Shown: in pieces, positions 53,140 to 61,692 of the stretch
Layout: each line of letters begins with the position of its first letter
How positions within the stretch are numbered: position 1 is the stretch's first letter
Assembly (NCBI RefSeq): GCF_014196795.1
Contig: NZ_JACIEJ010000002.1
Location: 310,001-374,000, forward strand
DNA from: Sagittula marina
Lineage (GTDB): Bacteria > Pseudomonadota > Alphaproteobacteria > Rhodobacterales > Rhodobacteraceae
Direction: 5' to 3'
DNA: 64,000 nucleotides
Position numbers and translations under genes: made by a program
Notes under the pieces: generated by a model
Told to the model about the DNA's origin: nothing
Databases searched by the model: none
What the model saw: the letters and a program-made list of their open reading frames with translations, nothing else

Positions 53140-53409
53140 TTAGCGGCGGATGCCGAGGCGCTGGATGAGGTCACGGTAGCGCGCCTCTTCCTTGCCCTTG
53201 AGGTAATCGAGCAGCTTACGGCGCTGCGCGACGAGCTTCAGAAGACCACGACGGGAGTGGTTGTCCTTCTTGTGGGTCTTGAAGTGCTCAGTCAGGGTGG
53301 TGATGCGCGACGTCAGGATTGCGACTTGTACTTCCGGGGAACCGGTGTCGCCTTCCTTGGTTGCGAATTCCTTCATCAGGCGGTTTTTTTCTTCGACCGT
53401 AATCGACAT
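53140..53409 (-). CDS. rpsO: 30S ribosomal protein S15
   Basis: 89 residues, the usual length. [32 protein letters not shown] is the RNA-binding core, and [24 protein letters not shown] the end. It binds the central domain of 16S rRNA. AAAGGAG precedes the ATG. It is transcribed as an isolated gene here and is not adjacent to pnp. Confidence 0.97.
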   Translation of the reverse strand: MSITVEEKNRLMKEFATKEGDTGSPEVQVAILTSRITTLTEHFKTHKKDNHSRRGLLKLVAQRRKLLDYLKGKEEARYRDLIQRLGIRR

Positions 53410-53562
53410 CGGGGTCTCCTTTAATCAAAGGGGTAATGGCGCGAGCCGGGATGTCGTCCAGCAAGGCCCGTGGAGATGCGGAACCGTAAGGCCCCGCGCG
53501 GATGGCTGCGCTTACGCGATTCCAACCACATTGGGAAGGGGTAATCGCGCCGCACCGCGGTG

Positions 53563-54645
53563 TCAGGCCAAGGCCACCTGCGCCGCCAGACTTTCGCCCA
53601 CCAGAAAAAGCTGGTCGAGCGCCGGCGCATCCGCCGTCGGAAGCATGGTCAGAACCTGACCATTCAAGAGGATTTCCGTCACATCGGAATTTGTCTTGGA
53701 AACGCGCATCTCAACCTCGGGTGCGGTGTCTAATTCCGAATCGTCATAGACGATAACGATCTGATCCTCTGCCGCGTCGTAGTCCAGCATCATCGCGGCC
53801 TCGCCGGTGAGCCAATGGCCCGGCATCATCGCGTCCGCCCCCCCGCCCCCCTCAGGGCCAAGTGAAACGGTATCAACCGCACCGGAATATGGCGCGTTGC
53901 TGCCCTCCGCATTCAACCCGGTCTCGTCCGAGGCCACGCTGCTCTGAATGTCGTCCTCCGAGCCACCACTCGACGCATCGTTGCTGAAGTCGCCGGACAG
54001 CGTATCCGCCTCGGTGCTTGCGATATCATCGGCCTCAGGACCGCCAGCTGGCATGCCTGCCGTGCCGATCCCCGATCCATCATCAAGACCCGCCATGTTG
54101 ATCAGACCCAGGCGTGCAAAGAGCGACCCGGTGGCCGCCTCTTCGTTGCTCATCGGGGACATCGGCGCTTTCAACGCAGACGCAGCGTTGGGCAGACTGG
54201 GCGGCGCACCCGAAACGCCGTCCGGTTCGGCTGCGTCGCCATCTTCGTCTTCGCCGCCGCTGTCGACGGCCGCTTCGGGTGAAATCAGAACAAGCGTTTC
54301 CCCTGTATCGACCACCCCCGCTCCGCCGGGCATATTGTCGATGACGCCGCTGTCGAACACGCCCTCGCCTGCCGCCATCCGGTCGGTGACACCGTTTTCG
54401 GCGACACCCGCATCCGCATCGTCGCCCCCCGTGCCGTCGTTCGTATCACTGTCGGGTGGATCACCCACGTCGTCGCCCCTCATGGAACCGGGGTCATCAT
54501 CCAAAATCAGATCGTCGGTCAGTTGTGTTCCAGTATCGGGGACATCCCGTTCCGGCAGCTCATCATCGTCTTGCAGGCCGCCGGTGCTGGCGATCACCAC
54601 GGACCCCAGCGCCATCATGCCAAGCACACCTGCGAGAAAAAACAT
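53563..54645 (-). CDS. acidic protein with one N-terminal membrane segment (unknown)
   Basis: 360 residues, extremely acidic. One hydrophobic segment at residues 1-20 is followed by a long low-complexity region rich in Asp, Gly, Glu and Ser (about 25-260) and a C-terminal globular part containing YDAAEDQIVIVYDDSELDTAPEVEM, then LNGQVLTMLPTADAP. The low-complexity region should be extracytoplasmic. The function is unknown. The strong D/G bias resembles calcium-binding secreted proteins in style, but no RTX nonapeptide is present. Confidence 0.7.
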   Translation of the reverse strand: MFFLAGVLGMMALGSVVIASTGGLQDDDELPERDVPDTGTQLTDDLILDDDPGSMRGDDVGDPPDSDTNDGTGGDDADAGVAENGVTDRMAAGEGVFDSGVIDNMPGGAGVVDTGETLVLISPEAAVDSGGEDEDGDAAEPDGVSGAPPSLPNAASALKAPMSPMSNEEAATGSLFARLGLINMAGLDDGSGIGTAGMPAGGPEADDIASTEADTLSGDFSNDASSGGSEDDIQSSVASDETGLNAEGSNAPYSGAVDTVSLGPEGGGGADAMMPGHWLTGEAAMMLDYDAAEDQIVIVYDDSELDTAPEVEMRVSKTNSDVTEILLNGQVLTMLPTADAPALDQLFLVGESLAAQVALA

Positions 54646-54723
54646 ACCTTTCGACCCTTCGAAGAAACCAGTCGGAGCATCACAAACAACCCGAGTCTCT
54701 CCAAAGAGTTTCCCGTAAAACGG

Positions 54724-55254
54724 TTAAGGAAACGCCTCCCGTCCCTCATATCGTCGTGCCACCGGCCAGGGCTGCGGCAAGACGTCATAGGAAACATAAA
54801 GTGGGTGGCGCGGGTGACCGTCCTTTGTCAGCCCGAGATGCCGCACGTCGCCCTGCAACAGACCGGCCACGTATTCGCATTGCCCGTTCAGGACGCCATG
54901 CACGCCCCAAGCCGCAAGCGTCACTTCGGCCTGCCCCGACCAGTCACGCAAAAGCCCTGCATTCTCAGGCCCTTCTGGATCGCGGGCCCGTTTCAAATCG
55001 CGCGGATGCGTGGCGCGAAAGGCAAAGAGATTGGCGATCCGCATGCCGCCGAAGCCCAATTTCACCGCGCGCCGCTGACACCGTTCAATCGTTGGATCGT
55101 TCGCCAGCTCTGTCGCCGTGGACGGGTTCAGCATGACGTACAGCAGTTCATTCCCCGGCCCCCAGACCCGGCGAAGGCCATAGCGATAGACCTCGCAGGG
55201 CGAATAATACCCCCAACTTTCGACATTTCCTTCGGTCGCACGCCGCTCGATCAT
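54724..55254 (-). CDS. DUF1643 family protein
   Basis: 176 residues with YVMLNPSTATELANDPTIERCQR and FAFRATHPRDLKRARDPEGPEN, the core of DUF1643. The family is soluble, of unknown function, and often found near defence or nucleotide genes. There is no context here that decides. Its start overlaps nothing and the threonine dehydratase gene is divergent, 99 nt away. Confidence 0.88.
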   Translation of the reverse strand: MIERRATEGNVESWGYYSPCEVYRYGLRRVWGPGNELLYVMLNPSTATELANDPTIERCQRRAVKLGFGGMRIANLFAFRATHPRDLKRARDPEGPENAGLLRDWSGQAEVTLAAWGVHGVLNGQCEYVAGLLQGDVRHLGLTKDGHPRHPLYVSYDVLPQPWPVARRYEGREAFP

Positions 55255-55353
55255 ACGCGCAGATTGCTTGGGTTTCGCCGTCCCTGCAACCTATTGACAT
55301 AGCGCGTCCGGGTGCGTCCTGTGCGCGCGAAGCATCGCATTCCGGAGCCCGCC

Positions 55354-56319
55354 ATGAATATCGAGATGATCACTGCCGCTGCCGCACGGCTGGACGGGAT
55401 CGCCCGCCGCACGCCCCTCCTGCATGCACCCGCGCTGGATGCCTTGGCCGGGCGTCGGGTTCTGGTCAAACCGGAGTGCCTGCAGCACACCGGCAGCTTC
55501 AAGTTTCGCGGGGCCTACAGCGCCTTGTCCGCAATGACCCCGGAGATGCGCGGGCGCGGTGTTATCGCTTTCAGCTCTGGCAACCACGCCCAGGGCATCG
55601 CACGCGCAGCCCAGATTTTCGGCGCGCCGGCGGTGATCGTGATGCCCTCCGACGCGCCTGCGCTCAAGATCGAAGGCACGCGCAGCTACGGGGCTGAGGT
55701 CGTCCTCTACGATCGTGGGCGCGAAAAGCGCGAGGAGATCGGTGCGCGTCTGGCACAGGAACGCGGGCTGACGCTGGTCAAGCCTTACGACGAACCGCAG
55801 GTCATCGCCGGGCAAGGCACATGCGGCCTGGAAATCGCCGCGCAAGCCTTTGAGCTGGGGGTGTCGGAGGGCGACGTTCTGGTATGTTGCGGCGGCGGCG
55901 GCCTGACCGCAGGCATTGCGCTGGCGCTGGAGGCCGAGGCCCCGGGCCTGCGTCCCCGCCCAGTCGAACCGCAAGACTTTGATGACACGGCACGATCCCT
56001 GAAATCCGGCATCCGCGAGGTCAATCCGGTCGAGGCGGGCGGGCTGTGCGACGCCATCCTGACACCGCAACCGGGGGAGCTGACCTTTCCGATCACGCAA
56101 AAGCTGTGCGGTCCCGGCTTGGTGGTGAGCGACGAGGAGGTGCTGCGGGCCATGGCACTGGCGTTTCGGCATCTGAAAGTGGTGGCAGAACCCGGTGGCG
56201 CCGTCGCCTTGGCCGCCGCCCTGTTCAGCGCGGATATCACAGCCGATACGGTGATATGCACCATCTCTGGCGGCAACACGGATCCGGCAACTTTCGCCCG
56301 CGCGCTGACATACATTTGA
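55354..56319 (+). CDS. threonine/serine dehydratase (fold-II PLP enzyme)
   Basis: 321 residues from the ATG at 55354 with CGGAG upstream. The PLP lysine lies in HTGSFKFRGAY, SSGNHAQGIARAAQ follows, then CCGGGGLTAGIALALE for phosphate binding. The length and order match the short biosynthetic/catabolic threonine dehydratase group without the C-terminal ACT domain. It would deaminate threonine or serine to the 2-oxo acid. No regulatory domain is present. Confidence 0.9.
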   Translation: MNIEMITAAAARLDGIARRTPLLHAPALDALAGRRVLVKPECLQHTGSFKFRGAYSALSAMTPEMRGRGVIAFSSGNHAQGIARAAQIFGAPAVIVMPSDAPALKIEGTRSYGAEVVLYDRGREKREEIGARLAQERGLTLVKPYDEPQVIAGQGTCGLEIAAQAFELGVSEGDVLVCCGGGGLTAGIALALEAEAPGLRPRPVEPQDFDDTARSLKSGIREVNPVEAGGLCDAILTPQPGELTFPITQKLCGPGLVVSDEEVLRAMALAFRHLKVVAEPGGAVALAAALFSADITADTVICTISGGNTDPATFARALTYI

Positions 56320-56368
56320 CGCTTATGGGGCAGGACACTTGATGACTTGGCCTGCCCCTTGATCTTCG

Positions 56369-56551
56369 TCAGGGGGCGAGGCGGCGCGCCTCGTCCACCA
56401 GCATCACCGGAATGCCATCCCGGATCGGAAAGGCCAGCCCGGCTTTTTCGCTGATCAATTCCTGGCGGTCGATGTCGTAGTCCAGGCGCGCTTGGCTTAC
56501 GGGGCAGATCAGCGCTTCCAGCATACGCCGGTCAAATTCTGTAGCGGTCAT
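56369..56551 (-). CDS. Trm112-like protein
   Basis: 60 residues, standard for the family. [15 protein letters not shown], then [20 protein letters not shown]. The zinc cysteines of the eukaryotic form are mostly absent, as is usual in this bacterial group. It probably activates a methyltransferase. The start is coupled to the LON-like gene upstream by a four-base overlap. Confidence 0.88.
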   Translation of the reverse strand: MTATEFDRRMLEALICPVSQARLDYDIDRQELISEKAGLAFPIRDGIPVMLVDEARRLAP

Positions 56552-57189
56552 TGCATCACATCCCCTTCGCCGCCCCGCAGGGCATATTCAATCAGCGTTA
56601 TCAGCGTTTCACGACGTGTCTGCAACGAGGGCGCTTCCAACAGGGCCTGTTTATCTTCAGGGCCAAAGTCCAGCAACATGGCAAGCGAGTTTATCAAAAG
56701 CTCGTCATCCGCCTCGCGCAAGGTTTCCCAGTCTGCGGACAGATCCCGGGCTTCAAAGAACCGGTTGAGCAGAGCCATCATCCGGTCGCGGTCAAAGCCA
56801 TCGTCATGCTCCGCCCCGCCTTGGTCCCGATCAAAGCCTGTCCAATCCACACGGAAGCGGCGGTACGGCTGAAAGCCTTCGACTTCCTCGACCGTGCGAA
56901 AGCGCGAGATGCCCGCGAGGGTCACCATGTAGCGTCCGTCTTCCGTTTCCGAAAACTGTGTCACGCGACCGGCGCAGCCGATGCGGTGCACCGCCGTGGA
57001 CGCCCCTTTTGGCCCCGCGGATGGCTGGATCATACCGATCAGCCGCGTGTCTGTTTTCAGACAATCATCCAGCATTTGCAGATAGCGCGGCTCAAAGAGG
57101 TGCAGCGGCAGTCTTGACCGGGGCAGCAAAAGAGCCCCGGGCAAAGGGAAGACGGCGATGGTGTCTGGGAGGTCGGTGAGACGTATCAT
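56548..57189 (-). CDS. LON substrate-binding-domain protein
   Basis: 213 residues from the ATG at 57189. [35 protein letters not shown] is the LON N-domain opening; [28 protein letters not shown] follows. No ATPase or protease domain is present, as in the stand-alone family. The role is unknown. It is coupled to the Trm112-like gene. Confidence 0.88.
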   Translation of the reverse strand: MIRLTDLPDTIAVFPLPGALLLPRSRLPLHLFEPRYLQMLDDCLKTDTRLIGMIQPSAGPKGASTAVHRIGCAGRVTQFSETEDGRYMVTLAGISRFRTVEEVEGFQPYRRFRVDWTGFDRDQGGAEHDDGFDRDRMMALLNRFFEARDLSADWETLREADDELLINSLAMLLDFGPEDKQALLEAPSLQTRRETLITLIEYALRGGEGDVMQ

Positions 57190-57230
57190 ATTTGCCAACC
57201 TAGGCCGCTCCTTGGGTCAAGCAATCGTCC

Positions 57231-58148
57231 TCAAAGAAATATCATTGAGCTAAGCTTGCGGCGACCATTCAGAACAACCGGATCGTTGGGTTTGAGCGCA
57301 TCGAAAACTGTGAAAAGCTGCGTCTTTGCCGCACCGTCGTTCCACTCGCGATCGCGCCGGAAAAGCTCCAGCAACTGCGCAACGGCACCCTCTGCATCGC
57401 CATTGGCGTGCAACGCCTGCGCCAGATCAAACCGCGCCTGATGGTCGTCGGGATTGGCCTCGACCTGCGCCTGCAGCTCACCGACCGGCCCGGCGCCTGC
57501 CGCCTGCTTGGCCAGTTCCAGTTGTGCGTGCGCGGCCTCAAGCTCGGGGGCCTTGGAAATTTCCACGGGTGCACCGTTCAGAATGGCCTCCGCCTGCTCC
57601 AGATCGCCAAGCGAAATCTGGCACCGGACCATCCCGGCAAAGGCGCGTGCGCTGGTCGCGTCCTCTTCCAGAACCGCAGCGTAGATCTCCAGCGCATCCG
57701 CGGCGGCGCCTTGCTCCAGCATCTCGTCCGCAGTGTCCAGCGCCTCGCTCAGGCCATCCTCCGGAGCTTCGCCGCCCCCGGCCTCGACGACGCGCGCGAC
57801 GAAGGCCTTCAGCTCAGATTCCGGCAACGCGCCTTGGAAGCCATCCACAGGCTGCCCTTTGTAAAAGGCATAGACCGTCGGGATCGACTGGATCTGGAGC
57901 TGGCTGGCAATCATCTGCGCCTGGTCAACGTTGACCTTGACCATCTTCACCGCGCCTTTGGCTTCGGTGACGACTTTTTCCAAAGCCGGGCCAAGCTGCT
58001 TGCACGGGCCGCACCACGGCGCCCAGAAATCGACGATGATCGGCGTCTCTTGCGAGGCTTCGACCACCTCTGCCATGAAGTCGGCTTCGGTGATGTCCTT
58101 CACCAGATCGCCCGGCTGACCGCCCTGCGGCTGTAGATTGAGGTCCAT
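57231..58148 (-). CDS. YbbN/CnoX-type thioredoxin with TPR region
   Basis: 305 residues. The N-terminal thioredoxin domain has FWAPWCGPCKQLGP with both active cysteines, then PTVYAFYKGQPVDGF with the cis-proline. About 170 C-terminal helical residues form TPR repeats (LEIYAAVLEEDATSARAFAGM and others). Such proteins act as redox-controlled chaperones in the cytoplasm. Isolated gene, same strand as its neighbours. Confidence 0.92.
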   Translation of the reverse strand: MDLNLQPQGGQPGDLVKDITEADFMAEVVEASQETPIIVDFWAPWCGPCKQLGPALEKVVTEAKGAVKMVKVNVDQAQMIASQLQIQSIPTVYAFYKGQPVDGFQGALPESELKAFVARVVEAGGGEAPEDGLSEALDTADEMLEQGAAADALEIYAAVLEEDATSARAFAGMVRCQISLGDLEQAEAILNGAPVEISKAPELEAAHAQLELAKQAAGAGPVGELQAQVEANPDDHQARFDLAQALHANGDAEGAVAQLLELFRRDREWNDGAAKTQLFTVFDALKPNDPVVLNGRRKLSSMIFL

Positions 58149-58349
58149 GATCTTTCCCCTCTGGGCTGAATGCGCGTTTGATGGCTTAGATGGCGCACTG
58201 ATGGCAGTGATGCAAGGGCAGCCTCCAAAGACGCTGTGCCTTGATCACCGCCCAGCAGCGTTTCCGTCAGGTCGGTTCAGTCCGATCTGCCAAAGGCGCT
58301 AAGGCTTCACACCCGGTCCAAAACCCACGTGCCTCACAGCACCTTGCGT

Positions 58350-59138
58350 TCAGACATCAAAGGTCGCGAACACCGGTGCATGGTCCGAGGGCTTTTCCCA
58401 CCCGCGCGCATCGCGCAGTATGCGGGACCCATATGCCGACGACGAGATATCGGGCGTGGCCCATATATGGTCCAGACGGCGGCCCTTGTCCGCAGCCGAC
58501 CAATCCTTTGCGCGATAGGACCACCACGAATAGAGCTTGCCCTCGGTGATGTCCTGACGCGTCACGTCGACCCAGGCCCCGGCCTCCATAACCGCGTTCA
58601 GCGCTTCAACCTCGACAGGCGTGTGCGACACGATCTTGAGCAGCTTCTTGTGATCCCAGACGTCGTCCTCGCGCGGTGCAATGTTCAGGTCGCCAACGAG
58701 GATTGCCTTTTCCGGGCGGCCCTCGTGGAACCAGTCGCGCATCTCCGAGAGATAATCCAGCTTCTGACCGAATTTCTCGTTCTTTTCGCGGTTCGGCTCG
58801 TCACCGCCCGCCGGAACGTAAAAGTTGTGCACGACAACACCGTTTTCCAGGCGCGCCGCCACATGGCGCGAATGTCCCAACCCGGCGAAATCGCGGTCGC
58901 CCACGTCCTCCAGCGGCAGTTTGGACAGGATCGCCACACCGTTATACCCCTTCTGGCCGCGCGCAACCATGTGTCCGTAGCCCAAGGCGGCAAACCGCTC
59001 CAGCGGGATCTGATCCACCGGCGATTTGCACTCCTGCAGGCACAGGACGTCCGGGGCCTCCTGGGTCAGGAGCGTTTCCACCAGCCCGGCCCGCAGCCGC
59101 ACTGAGTTGATGTTCCAGGTCGCCAGCGTGAACGCCAT
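58350..59138 (-). CDS. xthA: exodeoxyribonuclease III
   Basis: 262 residues. LATWNINSVRLR, LQECK with the metal-binding Glu, PAGGDEPN, GDLNIAPREDDVWD with the active Asp/Asn, SWWSYRAKDWSAADKGRRLDHIW and SDHAPV with the catalytic His. It cuts AP sites and degrades DNA 3' to 5' in base excision repair. A 201-bp gap with no gene separates it from the thioredoxin gene. Confidence 0.95.
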   Translation of the reverse strand: MAFTLATWNINSVRLRAGLVETLLTQEAPDVLCLQECKSPVDQIPLERFAALGYGHMVARGQKGYNGVAILSKLPLEDVGDRDFAGLGHSRHVAARLENGVVVHNFYVPAGGDEPNREKNEKFGQKLDYLSEMRDWFHEGRPEKAILVGDLNIAPREDDVWDHKKLLKIVSHTPVEVEALNAVMEAGAWVDVTRQDITEGKLYSWWSYRAKDWSAADKGRRLDHIWATPDISSSAYGSRILRDARGWEKPSDHAPVFATFDV

Positions 59139-59173
59139 CGGCTCTCCTTTCGGGGCGCTTGCCCCTTGATATG

Positions 59174-60229
59174 TCAGATGATTTCGTCTTCGTCGAAAAG
59201 GGGCTGGCCGTCGTGGTGGGCGTCAAAGCCCTCCTCTGCCGCCGCTTCGGCATGTTTCTTCAACGCCGGTTCCGCGATGTGGAACAGCGCGTCGCCCTCG
59301 TTCACCACCGGCAGGTTGGTCCGCCCGACGACAATGCCATCGAACTCGGCCAGCAGCTCCGATTCATTCTCGCCGAACGGGTCCGACACCAGGCCCAGAA
59401 CGTTGCCTGCCTCTACCCAATCGCCACAGGCCTTGAGCGTGCGCAATAGGCCACCGGTGGGCGCGCGCACCCAGCCTGAATTGTCGCAGAACACCGACAG
59501 CCCGCGCGCTTTGGGCACGCCGCGCTGGCCGATCATCTCCAGCTTTTCCATCACCCGCAGGATGCCCGCCACCCCGGCGCGCGCAGCGAATTCGTCAAAC
59601 CGCAGCCCTTCGCCGGCCTCGTACAGCAGAACATCCACCCCGGCCTCCCCCGCCGACAACCGCAGCGACCCTTCGCGCACCTTGGAAATCATGGTGACCG
59701 GCGCACCAAAGGCATCGCCCAGCTCTCGCAGCCGCTTTGATCCCGGTGTCAGACGGATCTGAGGCAGGTTGTCCCGCCCAACCGCAGCCGAATGCAGGTC
59801 AATACCCACATCGCAGCGTGCCACAACTTCGGACATGAAAAGCTGCGCCAGCCGCGCGGCGAGCGATCCGCGTTCGTGGCCGGGAAAGCAGCGGTTCAGG
59901 TCGCGCCGGTCCGGCAGGTATCGCGACTGGTTGAGAAACCCGAAGGAGTTCACGATCGGCACTGCAATCAGCGTGCCTGACAAACGGTTGATCGGCGCGG
60001 CGCGCAGCAGGCGGCGCACGATTTCCACCCCGATGACCTCGTCCCCGTGAATGGCCGCCGAAACGAACATCACCGGTCCGGGCTTGCGCCCGTGCACCAC
60101 ATGCGCCGACAGGTTGACCGGCGTGTGATCGGACAGAACAGACACGGGCAGATCCACCGTGCGGCGGGAGCCCGGCGCGATGGTCTCACCGCCCAGAGTG
60201 AAAGGGGCTAGCGTAGTTCGAGGGCTCAA
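59174..60229 (-). CDS. succinylglutamate desuccinylase/aspartoacylase family protein
   Basis: 351 residues. FVSAAIHGDEVIGVEI gives the zinc residues His and Glu, DLNRCFPG the substrate arginine region and GIDLHSAAVG the third zinc ligand. The C-terminal part (from about 250) is the barrel typical of the N-acyl amide deacylase group (APTGGLLRTL and later). It cleaves an acyl or N-acyl amide from an amino acid. The substrate is not predictable. The distance to xthA is 35 bp on the same strand. Confidence 0.87.
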   Translation of the reverse strand: MSPRTTLAPFTLGGETIAPGSRRTVDLPVSVLSDHTPVNLSAHVVHGRKPGPVMFVSAAIHGDEVIGVEIVRRLLRAAPINRLSGTLIAVPIVNSFGFLNQSRYLPDRRDLNRCFPGHERGSLAARLAQLFMSEVVARCDVGIDLHSAAVGRDNLPQIRLTPGSKRLRELGDAFGAPVTMISKVREGSLRLSAGEAGVDVLLYEAGEGLRFDEFAARAGVAGILRVMEKLEMIGQRGVPKARGLSVFCDNSGWVRAPTGGLLRTLKACGDWVEAGNVLGLVSDPFGENESELLAEFDGIVVGRTNLPVVNEGDALFHIAEPALKKHAEAAAEEGFDAHHDGQPLFDEDEII

Positions 60230-60265
60230 GGGTTCAACATCTCCTGTACCGCCGCGGACAGAGGG

Positions 60266-60373
60266 TCATAACCCCCGGTGCCCGACCGGCATCTGAATTT
60301 CCGCGAGGTCCAGATCCGAGTCGATCAGCCCCTGTCGGGCGCCCTTGTAGATGGCCTTGGCCACATTCGCCAT
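60266..60373 (-). CDS. possible small protein (35 codons)
   Basis: An ATG at 60373 opens a 35-codon frame (MANVAKAIYKGARQ, then DSDLDLAEIQMPVG). It lies just downstream of the frame at 60407-60643 and may be related to it or be part of a broken gene. It is preceded by AAGAG at 11 nt. No family is recognised, and coincidence is possible. Confidence 0.3.
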   Translation of the reverse strand: MANVAKAIYKGARQGLIDSDLDLAEIQMPVGHRGL

Positions 60374-60406
60374 ATCTACGCTCTTTTTACGATAATAGCC
60401 GGAGCT

Positions 60407-60643
60407 TTAAAGGCACAGCCGCACTGCTTCGAAAGGCGGAATGCCCCCCTGAGATGCCGTCGCGCTGAAGACCGCAACCGCCCCAATCATGTTCGCGCCG
60501 GCCTGCGCCAGCACTTTGGCAAAGGCCCCGTTCACGCCGCCAAGACCGACCTGCAAAGACGGCGTGTTGCCCGCATTCACCGACGCCAGCACAAGGTCGC
60601 CCTTTGAAGCCGCGCCTTGGTAGAGTGGCGCGTGGTCCTGCAC
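60407..60643 (-). CDS. possible gene or remnant, unknown (GTG start)
   Basis: A GTG-started frame of 78 codons whose second half looks like real coding (SVNAGNTPSLQVGLGGVNGAF, then AVAVFSATASQGGIPPFEA). The same frame stays open upstream to about 60714, where AGGAGG and a GTG occur in another frame, which suggests either a longer gene with an unusual start or a frameshift. The family was not recognised. It sits between the deacylase and the peroxiredoxin. Confidence 0.4.
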   Translation of the reverse strand: MQDHAPLYQGAASKGDLVLASVNAGNTPSLQVGLGGVNGAFAKVLAQAGANMIGAVAVFSATASQGGIPPFEAVRLCL

Positions 60644-60788
60644 GGTGTCGCCGTGCTCTTGATGAAAGCCGAGCGGATTAATGTCACGCGGGTGCGTGTT
60701 CCGGCAATGAGCGTCACGGGACCTCCTGAATGAAAACAGGGTAAACCTACGACCTCACCGCGCGCTGTGCCAAAAGGAAAATGGCAAA

Positions 60789-60812
60789 CGCCCCGGCCTT
60801 TCGACCGGGGCG
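60789..60812 (-). terminator. stem-loop after peroxiredoxin gene
   Basis: CGCCCCGG and CCGGGGCG pair across an eight-nt loop; TTTG follows on the minus strand. It is 25 nt after the peroxiredoxin stop. Confidence 0.6.
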
Positions 60813-60836
60813 CGTCAAATTGCGTAAAGCCAGCGC

Positions 60837-61490
60837 TTACGCCGGGTTCTTGGCGAACCGCAGATAGGGAAGCTTGATGTCCAGCTCGCCGTATTTCTCG
60901 GTGGCGGCATCATTGTCCAGCGACAGGGCGACGATCACGTCCTGGCCGGTTTCCCAGTTGGCGGGCGTCGCCAGCGGCTGGCCCCAGGTGCGCTGCAACC
61001 CGTCCAGTGCGCGCAGGATTTCGGCAAAGTTGCGGCCCACGGACATCGGGTAGGTCATGGTCAGCTGGACCTTCTTGTCCGGCGACACGATGAAGACCGA
61101 GCGCACTGTTGCGCTGTCTGCCGGCGTGCGGCCATCGGGCAGGTAGGCTTCGGCGGGCAGCATGTCGAGCGCCTTGGCCACCTTCAGATCGTTGTCGGCG
61201 ATGATCGGAAAGCCGGCCTCGGCCCCGCCAAAGGACTCGATGTCGCCCTTCCAGTTCTTGTGCTCCTCGGCGCCATCGACGGAGATGCCCATGACCTTGG
61301 TGCCGCGCTTGGCCCATTCCTCCGACAGCTGCGCCACGGCGCCGAATTCGGTGGTGCACACCGGGGTGAAATCCTTGGGATGCGAGAACAGGATCGCCCA
61401 GCTGTCGCCGATCCAGTCATGCAGGTCATACTCTCCCAGATCGGTGGTGACATGCAGGTTCGGAATCTCGTCGTTGATGCGCAGTGACAT
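60837..61490 (-). CDS. 1-Cys peroxiredoxin (Prx6 family)
   Basis: 217 residues from the ATG at 61490 with GAGAGGA upstream. The catalytic Cys lies in SHPKDFTPVCTTEFGA; the Prx6-specific C-terminal extension (MTYPMSVGRNFAEILRALDGLQ, then PANWETGQDVIVALSL) is complete. No second resolving cysteine is evident. It reduces hydrogen peroxide and organic hydroperoxides. Confidence 0.93.
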   Translation of the reverse strand: MSLRINDEIPNLHVTTDLGEYDLHDWIGDSWAILFSHPKDFTPVCTTEFGAVAQLSEEWAKRGTKVMGISVDGAEEHKNWKGDIESFGGAEAGFPIIADNDLKVAKALDMLPAEAYLPDGRTPADSATVRSVFIVSPDKKVQLTMTYPMSVGRNFAEILRALDGLQRTWGQPLATPANWETGQDVIVALSLDNDAATEKYGELDIKLPYLRFAKNPA

Positions 61491-61611
61491 AGTGGTGTCC
61501 TCTCTCTGTGTGCCCGCTTTGGGCAATTGTCTATCTTAGATACGTTCGGCCTGACGCATGTAAACCCCTCCCTTGCACGCCTCAGCGCGCAGTGACAGAG
61601 TGCCGCCATAA

Positions 61612-61629
61612 CCCGACCGTCCGGTCGGG
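61612..61629. promoter_or_regulatory. 18-bp inverted repeat upstream of aldehyde dehydrogenase
   Basis: CCCGACCGTCCGGTCGGG is a dyad with eight-base arms around TC, 63 nt before the dehydrogenase start. Size and symmetry fit a TetR-type operator, but it could also be a chance hairpin. No regulator gene is adjacent. Confidence 0.4.
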
Positions 61630-61692
61630 AGAAAACACGCGCCCGTGTCCAGCCAGACGGCAGATGGGGTGCAGCGATCGGGAGAAACAGCA

